The notes under the pieces are model-generated. The model was not told the origin of the DNA. It searched no databases and was given only the letters and a program-made list of their open reading frames with translations. A DNA stretch of 64,000 bases, from NCBI GenBank assembly GCA_949317995.1, contig OX439043.1, positions 57,553,339-57,617,338 of the forward strand. Reading direction: 5' to 3'. This DNA comes from Acholoe squamosa (lineage: Eukaryota > Annelida > Polychaeta > Phyllodocida > Polynoidae). Position 1 is the stretch's first letter; every line of letters starts with the position of its first letter. Shown in pieces: positions 54,789 through 64,000 of this stretch. The position numbers and the translations under genes were made by a program.

Positions 54789-55009
54789 TGACGTCACGGC
54801 CGACGTATGACGTCACAAATTGCGTCACAAGGTGACCGTGACGTCACTGACAAACCGAAAACATAATGAAGTTGCTACGGTTGCTGTGCTCCCAGCCGCT
54901 ATGCGGCAAGCAACTCCAAAAAAGCCATTAATTTCAAGTTAAATCGATAGAATATATCATTTCTCCATCAAAAATGCTACTTCCGGCAAGGAGGGGTTGC
55001 GCATGCGCA
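54789..55009 (+). promoter_or_regulatory. candidate CpG promoter of the R3HCC1-type gene: three CREs, ETS, NRF1
   Basis: Three perfect TGACGTCA sites lie at 54789-54796, 54808-54815 and 54839-54846. ACTTCCGG (ETS core) is at 54979-54986, and the palindrome TGCGCATGCGCA (NRF1) at 54998-55009. An ATGG(C/T)GGAC box like a YY1 start-site element lies at 54627 and 55029. This combination is typical of TATA-less housekeeping promoters. The first coding exon should lie near 55030, but I could not fix it. Confidence 0.55.
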
Positions 55010-56289
55010 CAGAACATCAAAATCCAAAATGGTGGACAGCGAGACGATCGACTCACGGTGCCATGCAAACTGCTGGATTATAACAAAATGGAGGAGAATT
55101 ACACTGTCTCATGCGTTTTTATGGTTAATATGGATCATTATTCAAGACCTGCTGGTATTGTGCAAGAGGAGTTATTCGCCAATGAAACATACAAGCGATA
55201 ATAGATGTATTCTCCATAGGCTTAACCATTGACAGTGATAACGCTCGAAGAAAACATGAGGTTAGTATCAGAAGGGGCCTAAAAGAAGAGATTAAGTGCC
55301 CTTTCGAGTTACTTGCATTGCAAAATGCTGTCCTATATTTGACAACTGAATGCATATCTAGAGTTAGTGCATTCCAGAGATTCACTCCTCTGTAAATGGG
55401 GGTTTTCCTGTATGATAGCTCATCCCTCCTTGGTGTTTCGATGTAGCACAGTTTCATGTTGGATGGTTTAGAGATTAGGCCTTACACAGTCAGTGCGTGT
55501 TTCTGGTAACTCGACGCTATAAAGCTAGAGTTGAACATGGCCAAAGACTTTTTCACCTTGGAAATTTTCAGCAAGTAAATTTTTCTTTCAATTTAATTCT
55601 TGAGAATAATGCATTTTCTGTGCATTTGCTTCCAAATGTTGTTACCAATATTCCTACATCCACCAAGTTTGTTTTCAAGATCATAATCGGGCAAAACCAG
55701 CCACAGTCGATTAAGGTTAAAGAATGTTATGGAGTGTAAGTTGTTTGTAGGACTGATGTACGTCGCAGCTACATTGATGATCATAAATTGACATCTCACA
55801 AAAGTTGATCCCTTTATGAGCCGACCTCCTACTTTCAAAACAAATTCACAAACTGATTTTTAGATTACTTTGAACAACTTTGAAGTGCAATCAATGAAAC
55901 TGAAACCTCTCTTATATGCTAAATGCAATTTTCAAAATGATTTATATTTCCATAATAGCTCGCATATACTTTTAGTAGGCCGTGAGGTATTATGGTACAT
56001 GGACCTGCACTAAGTCTTATAGAAAACAAAAGTTAAGAGTGAGAATTCTTAATTACATAAATAGAACACTGGAAGATGATCAAAATTTGACTTAATGTGC
56101 TACCTATAGAATGGGTTTGAGAAGGGTGAACCTCATATGGAAGGTGTGCCTTATACATAGAACAGTTACACGATTTATGAGATGTTATATGGTAGTCTTC
56201 TTCAGGATCCGTTACAGTTTTCTTTTTTGTTTGTCCACACATGTTATTCATGAATGATCATATGTATTTCCAGGGTAAGTGTCCAGTAG

Positions 56290-56856
56290 GGACACGCGGC
56301 TGTCGCTCTGGCTGTGTTAATATTAGACGGTCGTTATCTCAACTCAGAAGACACTGTATTTGTTGAGAAGATACAAAGTGACATCCAGGATCACATAAAC
56401 CAAGACTCTCAGGGGTAAATATGCAGGTTTAGTATACCATTTCCATATTTGTTGTCAGTTATAATCTTAATTATGAAATAATTTTCTGCTTTTCGAAATT
56501 TACAGAATTCTATTTTTTCTACCAGTCATTCACTTAGATTATTAGAATATTAAAAGGGAGAAGTTGATGTACCAGGAATGTGTATACATGTATACGATTT
56601 TCAAGGAGTCAGATATATGATTTTGGGAAGTCTTCTGGACTCACTTGAGATGAACTACACTGTAATACAACACTAATCAATTGGCTACCACCATCGTTTT
56701 CAGAGTGCTAGTATTCCCACCTGTAGATAACTACCACCGCCGTCTCATCCATCTGACTGTACAGGAGGACTTTCCTGGCTACAGTAGCTTCTCCATTGGA
56801 GAGGGGGACGAGCGCCGCACGGCTGTCTGCCACGAGTCGCTCGCGGCTGCTCCACA
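56290..56856 (+). CDS. R3HCC1L: R3HCC1-type gene, R3H domain exons
   Basis: Reads LDGRYLNSEDTVFVEKIQ, then after splicing (GTAAAT donor, TTTTCAG acceptor) VLVFPPVDNYHRRLIHLT, EDFPGYSSFSIGEGDERRT and AVCHESL. The Arg-x3-His spacing (R-R-L-I-H) that names the R3H domain is present. This part resembles R3HCC1 (usual start 'LDGVFLSSAENDFV') more than vertebrate R3HCC1L, which I recall as lacking it. The upstream acceptor is weak and an in-frame stop lies at 56287. Confidence 0.85.
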
Positions 56857-59800
56857 GTAAGTTGTCTTTTCGTAGTGATAAGGACTTTTAATACTTGGCA
56901 AGTGCCCTTGCTTTCAGATTCATCTTAATCTAAATGTACAGGTAAATTGTCTAGAGGTTTCAACATTCATATGTATTGTTATACTCAGAACTCTGCATGA
57001 AGATTTTAAATTACTGAATCTATCATATATCTTTTGAACAGAGATTCCCCAATGGATCACAATGTAGGAATGGGTCGTAAGAATTTCGGCCGTGGCCAGC
57101 AGAGAGGTCATTCCTCCTCAGACAGGCGTCACCCTGGTGAACGTGGAGGCTCATCTGAGCGACGTGGAAACGCTGACCAGGGTGGCGATAGATGGGGAGG
57201 AGGAGGCGGTGTAGGAGGGGGAGGTAGACAATGGCAAGATAACAGGAACAAGTAAGTATGAAGTCTGAGAAATTTGAATGATATCTGTAAAGAAATTACA
57301 CTCACTTTGAGTCTTTCTTAATGACGGCAGCTCGGCCTTTAGTTATTTGAATTGACAACTGTTCACCTTGTGGTTTTTGAGATCTATGTAATGTTAATTG
57401 ATGAGATGAATATCCCTATGCTGCAATGATGTAATAAATTATGCCTTGCAGATTAAAATAGCGATTTTCACAATCTCTTTGTAGACCGAGAGGCCGATGG
57501 GAGCACGATGACCGAGTGGGCCCAGACTACAAATCACAGAATGCTAATTCTCCAGGCTTAGGGCGCCGTGGAAGAGGGAGAGGCAGGAATGTTGATGCCT
57601 CTCCCCAGTTTCCCCGTAAGAATGCCTCTGACAACCGCCGCAACTCCAGTGATTGGAACAGTGGGGGTCAGAAAGGCAGAATGCGCCAAGACTCGGAGGG
57701 CAGTAATTGGGGTAGTGGGTCTCACTCCGGGCAGGTGTCGCCACAGGTCTACCGCCGCAGCTCAGATCCCTGGGGAGGAGATGGCCGCCGAAGAGGGGGA
57801 CAGGACGGGGGACGCACTGGAGGGCACAACAGGAACCTGCCAGAGGGAGCAGAATTGGACAGGTCAACACAAAATAAGTCACAGTGTGTATAGGCTAGCG
57901 CTGCTTTGCTGCTTACTGTTTGTTGCATTGGTTTTTGTGTAAGAATATATGAGACAAAGATTACCAGATGGGTATTTTTAAGCACCCCCCTTCCTGCTGA
58001 ACTGCACGAGTAACAAAGATATGATGCATGTTAATGGTTATGTCTGCTGTTTAAATGAAGTACGGACAATAAAATATCCAGCCCTGATGCTATGGGATAT
58101 ATATTTAGCTAACTCTCAGTATCTTCACAATAGATAATACCCTCCTATTCATTAACAAAGAGGCCTAGCAGATAACCGATCCCTTTCCTTGTAATGTCTA
58201 GCATGTATTGTAAGTGCACTGCCACTGTCTGGCCTGTTGCAGTTGCCCCAATTGCTTGTAGACTAAGTGCATACTCAGTGTATTTTGATTTACCTTACTA
58301 TCTGCTATCGCTGTAACATGGTACGCTAAAATATTTACATCCTACTGCACATCAGAGATTAGACCATAAAACAGTAGCTTATAGAAGCTTATCTCTGTTA
58401 TATAAAAATAAGAGGAAATTGATAATGCTGTATATTTTAACAGGATTTGCTCTAATGTGCGGTTTATATTTTCAGGGGGAAGTCCAGGAGACCAGATGCC
58501 CAGGTTTATGTCCCCCGTGCCCGCCGCCAACAACTGGAGGAAACTGATGACGTTGACTCACCTACCAACTCAGACCTCCCTCCTCAAGGGACGATGGGTC
58601 GACCCGACTCTGCTCGAAGAGGCACAACCACCAACAATGTGTATGTGCCACGGGTGAGACGAGCAGAGCAAGATATTAACAGGCCAAGTCAGCCCCCAAA
58701 CTCTGGTCCTTCTCGGACTCAGGGTGGACCACGGTACCAGAACCATCATGGACAGGAAAATTGGGACAATGAGATGGACCATAATAGCCGTAAGCCACAA
58801 CGCAGAGGCAAAAGCAGGGATGGTGGGTCACGGAATGGTTCACGAAGTGGCTCCATGGATAGCCGGAACCGATTTAATGATGACTATGATTATGATAATC
58901 GAAGCCATGACCACATTGCAGAACAAACATTTTACAATAGAGGTATGCGAGCATTGACTCCAGATGACTTCCTTGATCCGCCACAGCGTGGAGGTATGCT
59001 TCCCTCAGGAGGGGGCTATAACCAAAGACAGACAAACTCACTAGAGCGTTCAGACCGACCACCATCAAGGACACGACGACGCAGGCGCTCACACTCCAAC
59101 TCCAGTCGCCGTAGTCAACCCTCCCCGAACCGTGGGAACATGCCCATACACAACCAGCGGGACCAGCGGCGAGGCAGTGATGCATGGTCCCAAGACCAGT
59201 ATGAGAGCCGTAATCGCAGACTCAGTGATGCATGGAGCCAAGATGAGTACCATCCAAGTGGGAGTAACTACCCTGGTGGTAGTAACTATCCAAGTGGAAG
59301 TAACTCATTGCCAAGGCGCCAACGTAGAAGGAGCGGGGGTGGGACCGGTGGTGGTGGTGGTGGGGGGAATAGTGGGAATTATCCGATTCAAGATGACTGG
59401 AGTCCAGGAGCTTATCGCACTGAACCTCAATGGAGCCCTGTACATCAAATGAATGAACCCTGGGGGCAGAACGATAGCAGGACACTGGGCCGCATAAGAA
59501 GAACTAGTGGACAGCGGAATTATGATGACAACTTCAATCCAGGGAGTCCTGGCACAGATTATGCCAATTACCCCCAACAACCTAGCAATCAACGGCAACA
59601 GCCACAGCAGCAAAATGAATCATGGAACAGACAAAAACAGGGCCGTGGGCGAGGTAGAATTCGTCGATCCAGTGGTGGTAAAACAGATGAGAAGTTTAAC
59701 ACCGACCCGGGCCAGCGAGTCCGCAAGACAAGTGGTAACTGGGAACAAGAGCCTCAAAATACACCCCAGGCAGGGAAACGCTGGCTCAGAAGCCCTGCAC

Positions 59801-62800
59801 AGACGAGACGGAAAAACAAACCGCAGGCCCGGTCGCTGACTCCATCTGAAGCATGGTCATCAGATGCAGAGACCTGGGAGACCGAAAGTATGCCAGGTGG
59901 GCTTGCATCTCAGTCTACTAATAGGTTCCCACCAACAGGGAATATCATCATACAGGTTACGGCCGGTGGACGTAATGTCAGTGATAGCAAGGGAGGTGTT
60001 GTACCACCCCTCATGGACCACCAATACTTAGGGTCACCACAGCATTCTGCCTTCCTGGAGGAGTCGGTTCGTGCACAGGCCAATGACTTGTCCAGCAAAG
60101 TCAGTAGCATGTGCGCAGATCTGTCAGAACTGAAGCAGGCTAAGGAGATATCCAACTCTGAAATACGCTCTCCTAAGCATGACTCTTCAGCCGCTCCCAC
60201 ATGGAGGAAGCATGGGCCACACAAAGAAAGGCTGGACCCAGAGTTTGATAACCAACCTATGATTGTTGAGAGTAGTACTAGCAGCAGCACCAGCCCCTCG
60301 CATTGCAGTAATGTAAGGTCTCTTAGATTGGCCCCTGTGCACCATCACCTGATTGACGTAGATGATGTTAGTTCGGATGGTCAGAGTTCAGTGCAGCCCG
60401 AGTCCAGCACTAGTGCTGAAAGCCCCGATACTGGAGATTCACGGGCCCTGAGCAGCGGTGGGGAGCAGGATCCCACACCAGAAAGCTGGAGCCCAGGGCC
60501 CGTGGAGTACTCTAGCACTGAGCGTGGCAAGGAGGTGCTGCTTCTAGTCGCCGAGGGTGTGCACCAAATAGCCCATGAAGGTGTTGAGAATGAAACCGAT
60601 AAAGACACCAACACATCACCCAAAGAGGAAACGGAGACATCAGTGTTACCAACTGAAACAGATTCCAAGGACTCATTAGATATTGGAGAAATCAATATTG
60701 AGCTTGAGAAAGACGCTGATCAACCCAAGGAGGTACCATCGCATGATTGTGCCATACCAGAGTGCACAGTGGCTGATGATACTACTACTACGGTCACTGA
60801 TGAAACTGAACATCACCGAGGGTCACCAGATCATATACCAACAAAACCAGAAACATTACACCAGGATTCAGAAAGTCTTCCAGTTGAAGAATCTAATGAA
60901 AAAGATGGTGTGGTGCCTGCCGAGCCTGAGAAACCTAGTGAAAAAGCTGAGTGTCATGAGAATGAACCAACTCTGGATGAACAACCTGAACATGAGAGAG
61001 AACCAGAATTAGAAGTCACACCTGAATCTGAAGCACAGCCAAAGTTAGAAGCTTCACCTGAGTTGTCACCTTCAGCTCAAGCACAATCTGAACCAGAGGT
61101 CAGTGTGGAACCATCCGAGTCTGAATTACCGCCCCAAACTAAAGAGTCATCTGAACCAGAGGATCAGTCTGAAACTCAGACGCAGTTGGTACCTGATGGT
61201 GAGGTCCAGCCAGATTTTGGAGCTGAAACCATGATTGAAAAACAGGATGAGGCTGAAGAGCTAGAGAAGGAAGAGCCATCTGGTGAGAAGGATACTGACT
61301 CTGTAGAAAGTACGCTAGACGAGGAGGCTGGTGAAGATGATCCATTAGCCGAGACGCCCATGAACTGGGCTGACATGGTGGATGATGATGAGGACGGAGC
61401 CGACTCATGGGATCTCCTATTTGATGAGACGGGTAATGCACTGGACCCAAAGCTACTAGATGAGGTAAAATTTTCATCTCAAATCATCATCTTAAATTTT
61501 CAACTATTATCCAGTGTTGTTTGTGAAATGTCAATTATGATCCAATAGCAGATTGAATCTAAACTTCGAAAACTAGCCCCATGCAAAACCTTACCGATAA
61601 GCATGCAGAAAAAAGAAAAGACATCAACAGCTAATTGAAATTCATCATCTCAAATTATACCAGGTTAGATGAAAGATTCGCTATATTTTCTTAGCACTGA
61701 TACGTCTACCATTGTATTTTTTCTGTCTTGAACTAGCTAAATTGTGAGGGGCTCATGAATAGCTATAACTTAGTCAAGACGTCAATTATGATAAAAATCG
61801 ATGGTAATGTAGGCTTATTAAAAAGAACTCTTACCATTATGATGACTAATGTTTATCGTCATAGAGAGGAGATATAACTCAGATTACTTTATGATTTCAG
61901 TTGACGATAGCTGTTGGTAAGGAAGTGAAGGTTCAGAAGCCGCAGGCCGACTATTACAACTACCAACCCAAGGATCCGGATATGGGACGTAAGTGTTGCG
62001 GTTCTTAACCAAATCAATGATAGCTTACAACACTGAAAAGGATTTGTATTGATAATCTCATTTGCTGTATTGTATCTTAAGCTTTAGACTAAGCAGACTT
62101 ATCTCAGATAAGCTCATTCTTAATACACACGTTGGTATCTCTGTATAGAAAGGACGGTACATTTGAAATCGCGCTGATCATCCTGATTTGTAACTTACTG
62201 CTCTTATAGCTTTGCAAATGTTCACATACAGATATACCGTAATCTCCCGCATATAAGGCGCAGCCCGCGTATAAGGCGCACCCAGAGTTTGTAAATATTA
62301 CCAAAAAAAATCAAAAATTCATATCTTTTGTTCTACTGAATGGATTTTAAAAATTCAAAAAGCTATGTGTACCTAGGGTCCCCCAGACCCCTCTGGCCCA
62401 CATTATGTCCTATTAGGACTTAGGGGAAGTGTAACATATCAAAAGAAAGGTCTTGGTATCCCCCTTGTGGATTTGGGGATAACTAAAAGCCCTTGTCTAA
62501 GACGCGCCTTATACGCGGGAGATTACGGTAATAGCTATTACCGTAATCTCCCGCGTATAAGACGTGTCCTCTACGCCAAACAAAATGCTGGGGGGTCTTA
62601 TAGGATGTACTGAAATTGGGGGTGCCTCTTATACGAGGGGTAATTTTACTATAGAAATGTACTGAATTTACAAAATTGGTACCTAAGAGGTGCGTCTTAT
62701 ACGCGAAAATGCATGTGCTGCGTTTGGGGTGCGTCTTATACGTGCAGCGCGTCTTCTACGCGGGAGATTACGGTACAATCGCGATCAGCCATGTAGTACT

Positions 62801-63691
62801 ACAATGTTGATCATGATGTTTCACATTGCCTTTATTCGAACAGCGGAGTACAGTCATCTGTTGGAAATCTATGACTTCCCAAAAGAACTGCAAACAAGGG
62901 ACCTCCTCATGGCCTTTAAGGACTACCAGTAAGTCGTCATTTTGTTACAGTCCTAGCAGCCAGTTTGAGAGATAAAGGTATTCTGTAGTGAACATGTCTT
63001 AAATCGTACTTACATCAAAAGATGCTACTTTTTGCTTTTCTTTTTTTTGGGGGGGGTTGAGGTTTCCGTATTGAATTACATTTATTTCCTTGGAAGAGGT
63101 GTCGGCCAGTAAGTGGCATCTCTGGATATCGCATGTGTCACATAGCCACTGTCAACATTTTAGGCAGTCTTAAGCAGTCTAACTTGTTTGTACCTTTGTG
63201 TGCTTCAGTGAACGTGGGTTCGACATAAAGTGGGTCGATGACACCCATGCCATTGGCGTCTTCTCTGGTCGTATTGCTGGTAAGTAAATATAGATGTAAC
63301 ATGTATGGACCCAACAAAGAAAATTCATAATAAATAGACAAAAAAAAAAGTCTACAGGCTGCTTTAGGAGAACCCTGCAGATACTTAATCATTCTATTTG
63401 TGATGGCATAAATCAAGATACAACATGTACTTAAGTCTTGAGGAGATAGATATTAAAATATTAAGTAATTAATTACAGTAAGTTTTTTTGTCCATACGAA
63501 TTCCATAGGTAAATCTGCCCTGAGTGCCTCATTATTGAAGTCAGCATTATTTTATACTACTTAAATCTGTATTATTTTAATGATATCATTTACAGCGGAG
63601 TCAGCTCTGGGTATGCGCCACCCACTCCTTAAGCTGCGCCCCATGTCGCATGCCACACGGCAGACAAAAACCAAGGCCAAGCGATGCCAAG
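56290..63691 (+). CDS. R3HCC1L: R3HCC1/R3HCC1L orthologue (R3H and coiled-coil domain protein), 3' end beyond window
   Basis: Predicted nucleic-acid-binding protein of unknown cellular role. Exons joined in phase: 56290(?)-56414, 56704-56856, 57042-57251, 57485-57883, 58476-61464, 61901-61988, 62844-62928, 63209-63279, 63596-63691, continuing past 64000; about 1405 codons so far. Domain order: R3H domain, Gly/Arg-rich disorder, the family motif RRPDAQVYVPRARR, a 1-kb-scale Arg/Ser/Gln-rich then Glu/Pro-rich disordered region, the DSWDLLFDETGNALDPKLL motif, and an RRM-like domain (LLEIYDFP, DIKWVDDTHAIGVFS). The C-terminal half is a close match to vertebrate R3HCC1L; the R3H part matches R3HCC1. 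The N-terminal coding exon and the exact start of the first listed exon (56290 or about 56325) are unresolved. Confidence 0.88.
57042..57883 (+). CDS. R3HCC1L: R3HCC1-type gene, Gly/Arg-rich exons
   Basis: Two exons (57042-57251, 57485-57883) encode low-complexity sequence with RG, GG and SS clusters (GRRGRGRGRN, GGGGGVGGGG), typical of disordered RNA-binding tails. The second donor must be at 57884 (CACA|GTGTGT); neighbouring GTs would break the frame with exon 58476. Confidence 0.8.
58476..61464 (+). CDS. R3HCC1L: R3HCC1-type gene, 3-kb disordered exon
   Basis: 2989 nt open throughout. Begins GKSRRPDAQVYVPRARRQQL, the conserved PD-x-x-YVP-x-x-RR motif. Then Arg/Ser-rich (RTRRRRRSHSNSSRR), imperfect SDAWSQDQYE/SDAWSQDEYH and SNYPGGSNYPSGSN repeats, Gln/Asn-rich stretch, and a short helix-prone LSSKVSSMCADLSELKQAKE that could be the named coiled coil. 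About 60560-61330 is Glu/Pro/Thr/Ser-rich. It ends with NWADMVDDDEDGADSWDLLF, the conserved acidic motif before the RRM-like domain. The donor GTAAAA is at 61465. Far longer than the same region in vertebrates. Confidence 0.88.
61901..63691 (+). CDS. R3HCC1L: R3HCC1-type gene, RRM-like domain exons
   Basis: Four small exons. 61901-61988: LTIAVGKEVKVQKP, ADYYNYQPKDPD. 62844-62928: YSHLLEIYDFPKELQTRDLL. 63209-63279: ERGFDIKWVDDTHAIGVFSG. 63596-63691: ESALGMRHPLLKLRPMSHAT. The order beta (LEIYDFP), helix, beta (DIKWVDDTHAIGVF), helix (AAESALG), beta (LKLRPM) fits an RRM-like fold, and sequence identity to the vertebrate R3HCC1L C-terminus is high. Two MITEs sit in the intron 61989-62843. The protein continues beyond the window. 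Confidence 0.93.
62235..62530. mobile_element. TACCGTAATCTCCCGCG-family MITE, type B
   Basis: TACCGTAATCTCCCGCATAT to ATACGCGGGAGATTACGGTA; body has CTTGTGGATTTGGGGATAAC. In an R3HCC1-type intron, adjacent to a type A copy. Confidence 0.85.
62539..62775. mobile_element. TACCGTAATCTCCCGCG-family MITE, type A
   Basis: TACCGTAATCTCCCGCGTAT to CTACGCGGGAGATTACGGTA, eight bases after the type B copy. It ends only 68 bases before exon 62844. Confidence 0.85.
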
Positions 63692-63864
63692 GTAAGCTAT
63701 TCATGCGTGTACTGGTACCTTGTTTGACTACTTTGAGAAAAAAGAAAATGCCATCTTCAGTTTTGGCAAACCACAAGATTTTCCCGAAAATTGGCAAAGA
63801 ACCCCTTGAGCCATCCAGCCAAACTATCAAAAAAAATGAGCCCCCATAAAGCTCCCCCCTCCCT

Positions 63865-64000
63865 CTAGCCCACTTAAAAGGGTCTATATCTCCTCTTTCC
63901 TATCTCTTCGGATATGTGTAGTGCACATATGCGTGGGCACCGACACATTCTGATTCCTCTGAAATTGTGTAATGTAGTTCTTGCCATGAATATGACATTA
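63865..64000 (+). mobile_element. SINE-like repeat, cut by window end
   Basis: CTAGCCCACTTAAAAGGGTC, GTGCACATATGCGTGGGCAC and CATGAATATGACATTA match 36630-36760 closely. Lies in the intron after exon 63691. Confidence 0.7.

Noticed and set aside
56033-56251. Minus-strand frame upstream of the R3H exons
   Set aside because: No motif or splice context; lies in the 5' intron of the R3HCC1-type gene.

Overview
This is animal nuclear DNA. Coding exons are short, flanked by GT..AG introns, and buried in dense and varied repeats: a Penelope-like element, a Ty3/gypsy element, a CR1/L2-type LINE, many MITEs and several satellites. The two host genes recognised are TAF1B and an R3HCC1/R3HCC1L orthologue. 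The repeat mix suggests an invertebrate, probably marine. I cannot place the phylum from sequence alone.

Layout. 1-1983 is a large imperfect palindrome of CTATCC-rich sequence with a MITE in one arm. 2542-16329 (+) is the 3' part of TAF1B, the RNA polymerase I SL1 subunit: ten exons joined in phase, 592 codons, with the N-terminal zinc-ribbon exons missing upstream. Its seventh intron holds a 5.7-kb Penelope-like retroelement (7117-12799, reading on the minus strand) with two intact ORFs, 574-bp direct pseudo-LTRs that look identical, a 15-bp target-site duplication and a hammerhead ribozyme in each pseudo-LTR. 16600-19580 is non-coding with short repeats. 19585-27520 is a 42-bp satellite split by a 5.7-kb inverted-repeat element whose body is about 37 copies of a 134-bp repeat. 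27530-34440 is a mosaic of diverged duplications and SINE/MITE fragments. 34455-36250 is a GC-rich minisatellite with a 771-bp tandem duplication. 36310-40592 is a gypsy LTR element on the minus strand that has lost its reverse transcriptase. About 40640-46560 is a decayed LINE interrupted by a 1.7-kb inverted-repeat insertion. 46700-54550 is intergenic, with MITEs. 54789 to the window end is the promoter and body of the R3HCC1/R3HCC1L gene (+), which runs past position 64000.

The two host genes are not functionally linked in any obvious way: TAF1B acts in Pol I initiation, while R3HCC1-type proteins are predicted nucleic-acid binders of unknown role. The most notable system is the young Penelope-like element. 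The two ribozyme cleavage sites lie exactly one 5091-nt unit apart, so a read-through transcript could release a unit-length RNA. All exon structures were built by hand from reading frame, splice-site dinucleotides and phase, and no database or folding program was run.
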